The notes under the pieces: generated by a model | Told to the model about the DNA's origin: nothing | Databases searched by the model: none | Seen by the model: the letters and a program-made list of their open reading frames with translations, nothing else | NCBI GenBank assembly: GCA_964571855.1 | Contig: CAZNDO010000013.1 | Span: 50,163-114,162 of the forward strand | DNA length: 64,000 nucleotides | Reading direction: 5' to 3' | From: CAYYFX01 sp964571855 | Lineage (GTDB): Bacteria > ARS69 | Shown here: piece after piece, positions 16,434 through 24,235 of the stretch | Numbering within the stretch: the first letter of the stretch is position 1 | Layout of the letters: every line of letters starts with the position of its first letter | Program-made: the position numbers and the translations under genes

Positions 16434-18721
16434 GGCAGCTTCAGCGCCCCCTTCCACGTCGCCACGTTCCCGCAGCGGTCCACCGCGCGGATCTCCACCG
16501 CCAGGGCCGCGCCCGCGGCCGGCGGCGCCACCGGCCAGCCGACGACCTCGCCGCGCTCCGCATCCAGCTCGTGCGGCACGGGGCGGCCGTCCGCCAGCAC
16601 CTCGATCCCGTCGCAGTCCACGCCGGCGCCGCCGTCGGTCACGCCGAACACGAGGCGGGTGCGCCCGCCCGCCGCGGAGAGCCGCGGCACCCCGAGCCGC
16701 GGCGCGGCGCGATCCTCGAACAGACCCAGCGGCGACGCCGTGCGGGCCCGCACGACCCAGCCGCGCCCGTCGGGATCCTCCCGGCCGCCAATGTAGCGGA
16801 AACCGCGTCCGTCCTGCACGAACACCGCCACGCGCCCCGCGGAGCGCGGGGCGTGCGCCGCCTCCAGGCGGATCTCGAAGTCCGACGCGAGCGGCACCGC
16901 GCCGGTGTCCACCGCCACGAGGTCGCCGAGAGACGCCAGCTCCGCGGGCGCGTGCGCCGGACGCCCCGCCTCGCGCACGCGCACCGCGGTGGCCTCGCGC
17001 ACCGTCGCCGGAAGGAAGCTGACCTCGGCGCGCGCGGCGCCCACGCGCACGCCCCGCTGCGGCGACGCCACGGGGGGCGCCGCGACGCGCCAGCGCGTGA
17101 CGCGCCCCCAGGGATCCACGAGCTCCGCGACATCCACGGAATCCGGGGCGCCCGCATCCGCCGGCACGAGGACGCGCACACCCCAGCCGTCGCTGCGGAG
17201 CACCGCGCCGGCGAGCGTGTCCGGCCGAACCTCGACCGCCATCACCTCCGCGAGCCGGACCTCCCAGAAGGGACCGTGCGTGCGCACGGGCGACTCCAGC
17301 GAGGGCGACGATGCCGGCGCCGGCCCCGCGGCCGCGGCGCGCGCGAGCCCGCCGGTCCCCAGGCGGTCCACCGGTCGCGCCCGCACGACGACCGCGCCCG
17401 CGTCCGGCGCGCGCGCGGCCAGCGCGAGGGAGAACGCGCCGTCCCCGTCCGGGCGCGCCTCGCCCGCCGCCGTCCACGTGGCCCCGCCGTCGTCGGAGCG
17501 GGACACCTCCACGCGCTCGACGCCGCGGCCGCCGGGCGCGCACCGTCCCCGGACCACGAGCGAGTCGCCGCCGTCCTCCAGCGCCAGCCCGGCCAGGGAC
17601 GGCGGCGGCGCGAAGGACAGGTCCACCGTGCGCGTCCCCTCGCGGCCCTCCGAGTCCCGGGCGAACAGGTCGATCCGGCGCCGCTCCTCGCCGCCGGCGT
17701 CCCCTCCGCGCAGCACGCCGCGCTCCTCGTCCACCGTCACGAAGGGAAGATCGTACCCTTCGCGCCGGAACAGGTTCTGGAAGCGGCCGCGCGACGTGTA
17801 CGACCAGCGCGGGTCGATCTGGAAGTCCAGGTGTCCCGTCTCGTCGAAGGAGAAGCGGTCGAAGCGCACCTCGGACGTCACCCGGCCGTCCTCGCGCATC
17901 CCCACCGCCGCCGGCGCGAGGTCGTAGCGGCAGCCGTCCTTCGTGTCCGAGACGTCGATGGCGAGGCCGATCCTCCCCTCCACGGGGATCACCCGATCCG
18001 CCTCCGGGCCGTCCAGGCGGAGCGCCTCGGGGCCGCCGTCCACGGAGGACCCGGCGTCCAGGGGGGTGATGGCCACGCGCCGCACGCGGGGCGGCGTGCG
18101 GTCCGTGACCGCCAGCCCCGCCCGCAGCGGGTCCATGGGCCGCTCCTGCGCGTCGCGGATCTCGAAGTGCAGATGCGGCACGCCGATCCCGCTCTCGCCC
18201 GAGTAGGCCACGATGTCGCCGCGCGCGAACGGGAACGTGCCGGGCGGGAACTCGCGGTCGAAGTAGGCCGACCCCGTGCGCGCCCCGATCGCACGCGCCG
18301 TGTCCTCCACCGCGCCGGCGAACGCGTCGAGGTGCGCGTACACCGCGGTCCGGCCGTCCCGGAGCCGCAGGTACAGCGCCTTGCCGTAGCCCTTGCACCC
18401 GGAGCGCACCCGCACCACGTCGCCGCCGTCCACCGCGTACACGCGATAGCCGGTCCGGCCGTTCGTGGAGATGTCGATGCCCGCGTGGAAGTGCCCGGAC
18501 CGGAACTCGCAGAAGGACGACGTGACGCAGCGCCCGGCATCCGTGGGCCACAGGAGGTCCCCGCCGGCGCCGGCCGCCCCGGCGGCGGGGGCCGCCGCGA
18601 GGACCGCCGCGAGGACCGCCGCCCGGGCCCACGGCGCGACGCCGCGCCGGCGGTGGCCATCGCGCGTGCGGGCGGATGCGGGGGTGCGGGCCGTTCGGCT
18701 CGTGTCGGCGCGGACGCGCAT
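16430..18721 (-). CDS. Exported M23 (LytM-type) metallopeptidase
   Basis: 763 residues. A twin-Arg-containing basic stretch and an Ala-rich hydrophobic core form the signal (about residues 1-50). The M23 domain follows directly: HFHAGID near residue 77 and HLHFE near residue 183 supply the zinc ligands of lysostaphin-type peptidases, which cut peptidoglycan cross-links or act as regulators when degenerate. The remaining ~560 residues are beta-rich, Ig-like segments without a clear family; M23 domains are usually at the C-terminus, so the N-terminal placement with a long beta tail is unusual. Its stop overlaps the dnaE start by GTGA. Promoter spacing suggests an almost leaderless message. Confidence 0.85.
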   Translation of the reverse strand: MRVRADTSRTARTPASARTRDGHRRRGVAPWARAAVLAAVLAAAPAAGAAGAGGDLLWPTDAGRCVTSSFCEFRSGHFHAGIDISTNGRTGYRVYAVDGGDVVRVRSGCKGYGKALYLRLRDGRTAVYAHLDAFAGAVEDTARAIGARTGSAYFDREFPPGTFPFARGDIVAYSGESGIGVPHLHFEIRDAQERPMDPLRAGLAVTDRTPPRVRRVAITPLDAGSSVDGGPEALRLDGPEADRVIPVEGRIGLAIDVSDTKDGCRYDLAPAAVGMREDGRVTSEVRFDRFSFDETGHLDFQIDPRWSYTSRGRFQNLFRREGYDLPFVTVDEERGVLRGGDAGGEERRRIDLFARDSEGREGTRTVDLSFAPPPSLAGLALEDGGDSLVVRGRCAPGGRGVERVEVSRSDDGGATWTAAGEARPDGDGAFSLALAARAPDAGAVVVRARPVDRLGTGGLARAAAAGPAPASSPSLESPVRTHGPFWEVRLAEVMAVEVRPDTLAGAVLRSDGWGVRVLVPADAGAPDSVDVAELVDPWGRVTRWRVAAPPVASPQRGVRVGAARAEVSFLPATVREATAVRVREAGRPAHAPAELASLGDLVAVDTGAVPLASDFEIRLEAAHAPRSAGRVAVFVQDGRGFRYIGGREDPDGRGWVVRARTASPLGLFEDRAAPRLGVPRLSAAGGRTRLVFGVTDGGAGVDCDGIEVLADGRPVPHELDAERGEVVGWPVAPPAAGAALAVEIRAVDRCGNVATWKGALKLP

Positions 18722-18730
18722 GGGCGGGCG

Positions 18731-18760
18731 ACCGTATCAGCGTGCCGTCGCCAGGGTCAA
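18731..18760 (-). promoter_or_regulatory. Promoter for the M23 peptidase and dnaE
   Basis: Minus-strand TTGACC (18760-18755), 18-base spacer, TACGGT (18736-18731). The expected start, near 18724, is only about 3 bases before the ATG at 18721, which predicts a leaderless or nearly leaderless transcript. Confidence 0.55.
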
Positions 18761-18778
18761 GAACGGCCGGCGGCGGTG

Positions 18779-18808
18779 TTGTCTCTCGCGCGGCACGCGT
18801 GCTACGCT
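18779..18808 (+). promoter_or_regulatory. Promoter for the PpiD-type foldase
   Basis: TTGTCT, 18-base spacer, TACGCT on the plus strand. It is divergent from the M23 promoter; predicted start near 18815 with a leader of about 48 bases. Confidence 0.45.
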
Positions 18809-18862
18809 GCCCCGGTTTAGCCATCCCCCGATCCCCGCGAGACGCTGAAGGGAAGCCCCGCC

Positions 18863-20713
18863 ATGATCATGAGTTCGATGCGCGAGAAGACGAAGGTGGT
18901 CCTCTTCGTCGTTCTTCTCGCCTTCGTCGGTTTCATCTTCTTCGACTGGGGCATGAACGCCTCGGGCGGCGGCGGCGCCCGCGAGGGCGTCGTCGGCAAG
19001 GTGAACGGCGAGGAGATCACCGCCGAAGCGTACCGCCGCATGCGCGCCCAGATGGCGCAGACGTTCGAGCAGCGCACGGGACGCGCGCCGGAGATCCAGG
19101 ACAACGACGCGCTGGACGAGGAGACCTGGGTGGCCCTGGTCCGCGAGACGCTCGTGCAGCAGCAGATCGAGAGGTACGGCGTGACGATCTCCGACGCCGA
19201 GATCCTGGAACTCCTGCGCACGAACCCGCCGGACGAGATCCGCGCGCAGTTCACGAACGAGCAGGGCGAGTTCGACGTGGCCGCGTACCAGGCCGCGCTG
19301 TCGAACCCGGCACTGGCGGCGCAGTGGGCGAGCGTGGAGAACTACCTGCGCGCCATGCTGCCCGCGGACAAGATCCAGAACTACGTGGGCCTGAACGCGC
19401 GCGTCACCACCGCGGAGGTGCACGACCGCTTCGTCGCCCGGAACGAGAAGGCGAAGGTCCGGTACGCGGCTTCGCTGACCGCCACGGCCTCCGCGCCGGA
19501 GAGCGGGATCTCCGACGCCGCGTTGAAGGCGTACTACGACGCGCACGTCGCGGACTACGCCGTGGGCCCCCGCGCGGTCCTGGAGTACGTGCGGATCCCG
19601 AAGACGCCGTCGGCCGCGGACTCGGGCGCGGTGCGCTCGGATCTCGAGGCGCTGAGGGACGACATCGTGAAGGGCGGGCAGGACTTCGCCGAGGTGGCGC
19701 GCACGTGGTCGGACGACACGTCCGCCGAGCGCGGCGGCGACCTCGGCACGTTCGGCCGCGGCGACATGGTCCCGGAGTTCGAGCAGGTGGCCTTCGCCCT
19801 GCCCGTGGGCCAGGTGTCCGAGGTGTTCCAGTCGCCGTTCGGCTTCCACATCGTGAAGGTGGAGGAGCGGAAGACGGAGGCCGGCAAGGAGACCGTGCAG
19901 GCGCGCCACATCCTGCTGCGCGTGGAGGCCTCGAACGAGACGCTCCGCGAGGCGTCGGACCGGCTGGACGACCTCCTGGTGGCCGTGAACGAGGACGGCG
20001 AGGACTGGGCGAAGGCGGCCGCGGCGGCGGGCCTGACCGTGGAGCGCACGCCGGCATTCGAGGCGGGCAGCCCCATCCCGGGCATCGGGCTGTCGCGCGC
20101 CGCCGAGCGCTTCGCGTTCGGCGCGGCCCCGGGCGAGATCTCGCGGGAGCCGGTGGAGGACGAGCTGGCGCTGTGGGCGTTCCGCCTCGTGGAGCGCAAG
20201 CCGGCCGGCACCGCGCCGTTCGAGGACGTGAAGGACCGCGTGATCGCGGCCGCCACGGAGGCGGCGCGCCGCGACGCCGCCCGCCAGCGCATCGAGGCGG
20301 CCATGGCCGCGGCGGGCGCCGGCGGGTCGGTGGATGCCATCGCGAAGGCCATGGGCGCCGAGGTGGACACCACGATCGAGTTCACCCGGGACTCCTTCCT
20401 CCCCGGCATCGGCCGCCGCGACGCGTTCGTCGCCACCGCGTTCTCGCTGGACGTGGGCGCCACGTCCGGGATCGTGGAGACGGACCGCGGCTTCTTCGTG
20501 ATCCAGAGCCTCGAGCGGATCGCTGCCGACGAGTCGCAGTTCGCCGAGCAGCAGCCGGAACTCCGCCGGCAGCTCCTCATGGAGAAGCGGCAGGCCCTCA
20601 TCACCGCCTGGGTGGAGCAGCTCGTGCGCGACGCCAAGATCATGGACTACCGCTCCGGCAAGGGCGTCGAGTGGAAGCCCGACGCGGCGATGTTCTCCTA
20701 CCTCACGACGTAG
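18863..20713 (+). CDS. ppiD: PpiD/SurA-type periplasmic peptidyl-prolyl isomerase
   Basis: 616 residues, close to PpiD length. A short basic start is followed by one membrane anchor (VVLFVVLLAFVGFIFFDWG, residues 11-29), then a SurA_N-type helical chaperone domain, then a parvulin (PPIC) domain near residues 265-340. That domain has the family pattern FAEVARTWSDDTSAERGGDLG and ends SPFGFHIVKVEE. A second parvulin-like, degenerate segment follows. The protein should sit in the inner membrane and help fold exported proteins, which fits the many secreted barrels and proteases nearby. ATG 18863 follows GGAAG; ATG 18869 is an alternative. It is monocistronic; the gap after it holds a large inverted repeat. 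Confidence 0.88.
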   Translation: MIMSSMREKTKVVLFVVLLAFVGFIFFDWGMNASGGGGAREGVVGKVNGEEITAEAYRRMRAQMAQTFEQRTGRAPEIQDNDALDEETWVALVRETLVQQQIERYGVTISDAEILELLRTNPPDEIRAQFTNEQGEFDVAAYQAALSNPALAAQWASVENYLRAMLPADKIQNYVGLNARVTTAEVHDRFVARNEKAKVRYAASLTATASAPESGISDAALKAYYDAHVADYAVGPRAVLEYVRIPKTPSAADSGAVRSDLEALRDDIVKGGQDFAEVARTWSDDTSAERGGDLGTFGRGDMVPEFEQVAFALPVGQVSEVFQSPFGFHIVKVEERKTEAGKETVQARHILLRVEASNETLREASDRLDDLLVAVNEDGEDWAKAAAAAGLTVERTPAFEAGSPIPGIGLSRAAERFAFGAAPGEISREPVEDELALWAFRLVERKPAGTAPFEDVKDRVIAAATEAARRDAARQRIEAAMAAAGAGGSVDAIAKAMGAEVDTTIEFTRDSFLPGIGRRDAFVATAFSLDVGATSGIVETDRGFFVIQSLERIAADESQFAEQQPELRRQLLMEKRQALITAWVEQLVRDAKIMDYRSGKGVEWKPDAAMFSYLTT

Positions 20714-20809
20714 GACGAAACGGCGCGCGTCGAAGCGGACCCGCGGCGCGCGGACGGCGAAGGCGGTTGGGCGGGCGAGGCAGGGGAGCATCGATGCGGC
20801 AGCCCGGAG

Positions 20810-20969
20810 GGCTGCGGCGGCGAGCCGGTGGGGTCCTCCGCGGCGGCTCTGCGGCGCGGCCGGAGGCCCGGACGGCCGGAGGCCGTCGACGCAGGAGCGA
20901 AGGCCGGAGCCGGGACGGCGGAGGCCGAGCGCCCGCCGCGGAGGACCCCACCGGCCCGCCGCCGCAGCC
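20810..20969. repeat. Large inverted repeat filling a convergent gene gap
   Basis: The left arm (20810-20846) and right arm (20933-20969) are 37 bases each and complementary except at one position; the inner 23 bases (20824-20846 with 20933-20955) are perfect. The 86-base loop is itself rich in GGCCGGAGG-type repeats. It occupies the middle of the 344-base gap between ppiD and the Tat gene, where I see no gene. The sequence outside the arms continues as a weaker dyad. It may act as a bidirectional terminator, encode a structured RNA, or be a miniature element. Confidence 0.8.
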
Positions 20970-21057
20970 GCACCCGGCCACCCGCCGCCGCGGGCCGAGC
21001 CCGACCCGCCGACCGGCCGAGCCCCGCCCGACCGCGCGAAGCCCCGACCAAGAGCCG

Positions 21058-21369
21058 CTAGCGACCGTCGTCCGTCTGCTTCCCGGTCGCCGGCGGCGGG
21101 GACACCGGCGGCGCATCGGCTGGCGCGGAGGCCGGCGCGTCCGCCGGGGGCGCCGGCGCGCTGTCGGCGGGCCGGCGCCTCGGGCCGATCCGCGAGTCGT
21201 CGTCCTCGGCGGCGAGGTTGATCTCGCGCTGGAACTCCGTGTTCAGCCGGCGAAGCTCCCGCATCCCCTTCCCCACGCCGCGCGCGATGCCGGGGATGCT
21301 CTTCGGGCCGAAGACGAGCAGGGCCACGACGAGGATGACGAGGAGCTCCGGTCCGCCGACGCCGCCCAC
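21058..21369 (-). CDS. tatA: Sec-independent translocase TatA/TatB-type subunit
   Basis: 103 residues. A single N-terminal membrane helix (PELLVILVVALLVFGPKSIP) is followed by the amphipathic helix IARGVGKGMRELRRLNTEF and a Pro/Ala-rich disordered tail, the standard TatA/B/E plan. The FGP hinge motif is present. It forms the pore or docking part of the twin-arginine system for folded proteins. Start is GTG 21369 with GGAGGG just upstream, overlapping the end of the DUF4321 gene. The 103-residue length is between TatA and TatB, so the exact subunit is unsure. tatC is not in the window. It is last in the panB operon. Confidence 0.85.
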   Translation of the reverse strand: MGGVGGPELLVILVVALLVFGPKSIPGIARGVGKGMRELRRLNTEFQREINLAAEDDDSRIGPRRRPADSAPAPPADAPASAPADAPPVSPPPATGKQTDDGR

Positions 21370-21377
21370 GGGCCCTC

Positions 21378-21644
21378 CTAGTACCAGCGGAACAGGTACA
21401 CGGCGAAGATGACGCCGAGGATGGCCAGCACGTTGATCGTCAGCGAGAAGCCGATCGTCAGCGAGAACGCCACGAGGTCCAGCGTGGCCGGGCCGATGGA
21501 CGCGGTCACGGACTCCAGGAAGAACCGCTTCACCACGCCGTCCGGGAGCACGTGGCCGATCCCGCGACCCAGCGCCGAGCCCAGCACGAGGCCGAGCAGG
21601 ACCAGGAGCAGGAGAACCTTCGGACTCTTCTGTCTACCCTTCAC
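21378..21644 (-). CDS. DUF4321 membrane protein
   Basis: An 88-residue protein that starts at GTG 21644. A basic start (KGRQKSPK) leads to a first helix (VLLLLVLLGLVLGSALG). The short loop GHVLPDGVVKRFFLESV precedes a second hydrophobic segment (SLTIGFSLTINVLAILGVIF). This matches the DUF4321 plan seen in many GC-rich bacteria; function is unknown. It overlaps the LytR_C gene by GTGA and is followed 8 bases later by the Tat gene, so all three are co-translated. Confidence 0.8.
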   Translation of the reverse strand: MKGRQKSPKVLLLLVLLGLVLGSALGRGIGHVLPDGVVKRFFLESVTASIGPATLDLVAFSLTIGFSLTINVLAILGVIFAVYLFRWY

Positions 21645-22048
21645 CGCTTGCCTCCGGGCTTCCCGGCGAGATCCTCGCCGAGGATGACGGTCACCTCCAG
21701 CAGGAGATCGTCGTTGCGCTGCTGGACCGGCTCGCCCGCGCCGAGTCGGCGCGCGACCGCGTCCGCCCACCGCTTCTGGCCGACGCGGTCGAGCACGAGG
21801 GTCTTCGCGTAGTCGCTCCGGTCCGCGTTGCGGATGTCCACCACGTCGAATCCCGCGTCGCGCAGCCGCTCGGCGAGCGCCAGCCCCGCGCGCGGGACGC
21901 GCGTCCCGTTCAGGACCTCGACCCGGACGGAGCGGCCGCCGTCCATCCGCGGCGCCCGCGGCCCGTCCAGGGCGCCGCGCAGCAGGGATCCGGCGAGGAC
22001 CACGCACGCCCCCACCACGAACGCCCGCGCCTTGCCGAAGCGGTTCAT
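21641..22048 (-). CDS. LytR C-terminal-domain protein
   Basis: 135 residues with one N-terminal membrane anchor (FVVGACVVLAGSLL) and a LytR_C domain (VRVEVLNGTRVPRAGLALAE, then LRDAGFDVVDIRNAD). LytR_C domains occur at the end of cell-wall ligases of the LCP family or, as here, alone behind a single anchor. They probably act in the cell envelope, but the activity is not known. ATG 22048 overlaps the HIT gene stop as ATGA. It sits between a HIT hydrolase and DUF4321, an arrangement that suggests an envelope housekeeping role. Confidence 0.82.
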   Translation of the reverse strand: MNRFGKARAFVVGACVVLAGSLLRGALDGPRAPRMDGGRSVRVEVLNGTRVPRAGLALAERLRDAGFDVVDIRNADRSDYAKTLVLDRVGQKRWADAVARRLGAGEPVQQRNDDLLLEVTVILGEDLAGKPGGKR

Positions 22049-22569
22049 CCCGCCAGCTCCTGCCCGATGGCGCGACGCAACTTGCCGTACGTGTCCTCGA
22101 GGCTCTCGGGGATCACCTTCGTCTCGCCCACCACCGGCATGAAGTTCGTGTCCCCGCCCCAGCGCGGCACGACGTGGAAGTGCAGGTGGTTCGGGATCCC
22201 GGCGCCGGCCACGCGACCGAGGTTCATGCCGAGGTTGAAGCCCTGCGCGTTCATGGCGCGCCGCAGCGCGCGCATGACGAGGTCCACGAGGCGCATCATC
22301 TCCAGCGCCTCCTCGTCCGTGAGCTGTCCGGGCTCCGGCACCGCCCGGAACGGCACGACCATGGAGTGCCCCGTGTTGTACGGGTACAGGTTCAGCACGA
22401 TGAAGCACGTCTTCCCGCGGTGCACGATGAGGTTGCCCGGGCCGTCCTCGTGCCGGGGCAGCTCGGAGAAGACGTCGTCGTCACCGCCCGCGCGCACCTC
22501 CAGCTGCTCGATGTAGCGCATGCGCCACACCGCCCAGAGGCGCGAGACCGCCGGGTCGTGCCCGCTCAT
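22045..22569 (-). CDS. HIT-family nucleotide hydrolase/phosphorylase
   Basis: 174 residues. The catalytic histidine triad HLHFHVVPRW lies near residue 127, and the fold starts with CFIVLNLYPYNTGHSMVVP. The N-terminal ~45 residues (WRMRYIEQL) match the Ap4A phosphorylase-like branch found in actinobacteria and GC-rich lineages. It likely cleaves diadenosine polyphosphates or similar nucleotides in the cytosol. Both ends overlap neighbours by ATGA (glmU before, LytR_C after), placing it firmly in the panB operon. Confidence 0.9.
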   Translation of the reverse strand: MSGHDPAVSRLWAVWRMRYIEQLEVRAGGDDDVFSELPRHEDGPGNLIVHRGKTCFIVLNLYPYNTGHSMVVPFRAVPEPGQLTDEEALEMMRLVDLVMRALRRAMNAQGFNLGMNLGRVAGAGIPNHLHFHVVPRWGGDTNFMPVVGETKVIPESLEDTYGKLRRAIGQELAG

Positions 22570-23336
22570 CGCCGGCCGTCCGCGGCCGCGGGGCTGCCGG
22601 CCGCGCGCCGGCGGCCCAGGATGGCGTCCACGTCGCGCAGCTGCTCGGGGTCGTTCACGCCGAGGATCTCCTCCGGCGCGGCCGCCTCCACCGCGATCAC
22701 GGTCCGCCCGGCATCCCGCAGGATGCCGATGGCGTCCGTGAGGTAGAACTCCCGCTGCACGTTGTCGTCCCGGATGCGGGGCAGCGCGAACAGCAGGTCC
22801 GCCGCGCGGAAGCAGTACAGGCTGGAGTTCACCTCGCGGATGGCGCGCTGCGCGTCCGTGGCGTCCTTCTCCTCCACGATGCCGGTGAAGGCGCCGGCGC
22901 CGTCCCGCACGATGCGCCCGTAGCCCTTCGGATCCGGGAGACTCGCGGTCAGCACGGACACGGCCGCGTCGGCGCGGCGGCGCTCCTCGCGCAGCACGGT
23001 GAGCGTGCTGCCCTTCAGCAGCGGCACGTCCCCCGCGAGCACGAGCACGTCGCCGTCGAAGCCGTCGAGGTGCGGGACCGCGCGCTTCACGGCATCCGCC
23101 GTGCCGCGGCGCTCCGGCTGCTCCACGAACTCCCAGCCCGCGTGCGCGAAGGTCCGTCGCACGAGATCCGATCCCTTCCCCACCACCACGACCACGCGCG
23201 TGACGCCGGACTCGCGCGCCGCCCGCCCCACGTGCGCGAGCAGTGGCTCGCCCGCGGCCGGATGCAGCACCTTCGGCAGGTCCGACTTCATGCGCTTCCC
23301 CTCGCCCGCGGCGAGGATCACGGCGATCCCGCTCAT
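22566..23336 (-). CDS. glmU: GlmU-type uridylyltransferase domain without acetyltransferase
   Basis: 256 residues holding only the nucleotidyltransferase domain. It has LAAGEGKRMKSDLPKVLHP (residues 8-26), the UTP/GlcNAc-1-P contact EQPERRGTADAVKRA, the acidic motif LAGDVPLL, and later EVNSSLYCF. Full GlmU (about 450 residues) has a C-terminal left-handed beta-helix acetyltransferase, absent here and not encoded next door. The protein should make UDP-GlcNAc, or another UDP-sugar, for envelope synthesis; the glucosamine acetylation step must come from another gene. It overlaps panC and the HIT gene by ATGA. A general NTP-sugar transferase is possible. Confidence 0.82.
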   Translation of the reverse strand: MSGIAVILAAGEGKRMKSDLPKVLHPAAGEPLLAHVGRAARESGVTRVVVVVGKGSDLVRRTFAHAGWEFVEQPERRGTADAVKRAVPHLDGFDGDVLVLAGDVPLLKGSTLTVLREERRRADAAVSVLTASLPDPKGYGRIVRDGAGAFTGIVEEKDATDAQRAIREVNSSLYCFRAADLLFALPRIRDDNVQREFYLTDAIGILRDAGRTVIAVEAAAPEEILGVNDPEQLRDVDAILGRRRAAGSPAAADGRR

Positions 23337-24235
23337 CCCCCCTCCCGATGCCGGCCGGCGGCCGCCGGCGTCCCGGCGCCCTCCAGCCGCACGTTGTCGA
23401 TGAGCCGCGCGGGACCCACCCGCGCGGCGACGGCCAGGAGCGCCGGGCCCCGCCCCGTCCAGGGCGACAGGTCGTCGGCGTCCACGAGTTCCACGTACTC
23501 GGCGGCCACGCGCGCCTCGGCGTCCAGCCGGGAGCGCACGAGCGCGACGAGGCGCGTGCCGTCCCGTTCGCCGTCGGCCCACGCGTCCCGCGCGTCGAAC
23601 AGGCCGCGCGAGAGGGCGAGCGCGGCGCGCCGCTCCTCCGCGGAGAGGTATGCGTTCCGCGAGCTCATCGCCAGGCCGTCCGCTTCGCGCACGGTCGGCG
23701 CCACGACGATCTCGCCGGGGAGCGCCAGATCCCGCGCGAGGCGGCGGATGATGACGGCCTGCTGCGCGTCCTTCTGCCCGAACACGGAGAGGTCCGGCTG
23801 CACGATGTTCAGCAGCTTCGCCACCACGAGCGCCACGCCCTGGAAGTGCCCCGGCCGGCCGCGGCCGCACAGCGGCTCGGACAGCCCCGTGACCTCCACG
23901 CGCGTGCGGAATCCCTCCGGGTACATCTCCGCGACCGACGGCGCGAAGACGAGATCCGCGCCGGCCTCCGCGGCGAGCGCCGCGTCGCGATCCAGGTCCC
24001 GCGGGTAGGCCGCGAAGTCCTCCCTCGGGCCGAACTGCGTGGGGTTCACGAACACCGAGACGACCACGAAGCCCCTGCCTCCCCCCTCGTCCGCCCGCGC
24101 CCGCGCCGCCCGCACCAGCGACTGGTGGCCGGCGTGGAGCGCGCCCATCGTCGGGACGAAGGCCACGCGCGCACCGCCGCGACGCGCGGCGGCCACTTCC
24201 GCGCGCACGCCGTCAATCGTCCCGGCGATCCTCAC
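23333..24235 (-). CDS. panC: Pantothenate synthetase (pantoate-beta-alanine ligase)
   Basis: 300 residues. ATP-binding motifs PTMGALHAGH (residues ~28-37) and SSRNAYLS (near 180) and the pantoate contact FVNPTQFG are intact, as is VFGQKDAQQ. It joins pantoate and beta-alanine with ATP to form pantothenate, the precursor of coenzyme A. Start is GTG 24235, 23 bases inside the end of panB. With panB upstream and coaX at 31,550, the window encodes three of the CoA steps; panD and panE are not seen. The N-terminal lysine-type first motif and length are typical, so the call is secure. Confidence 0.96.
   Translation of the reverse strand: MRIAGTIDGVRAEVAAARRGGARVAFVPTMGALHAGHQSLVRAARARADEGGGRGFVVVSVFVNPTQFGPREDFAAYPRDLDRDAALAAEAGADLVFAPSVAEMYPEGFRTRVEVTGLSEPLCGRGRPGHFQGVALVVAKLLNIVQPDLSVFGQKDAQQAVIIRRLARDLALPGEIVVAPTVREADGLAMSSRNAYLSAEERRAALALSRGLFDARDAWADGERDGTRLVALVRSRLDAEARVAAEYVELVDADDLSPWTGRGPALLAVAARVGPARLIDNVRLEGAGTPAAAGRHREGG

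Noticed and set aside
20810..20969. Insertion sequence
   Set aside because: Inverted repeats are present but no transposase, no target duplication and the element is short. Kept as a repeat only.
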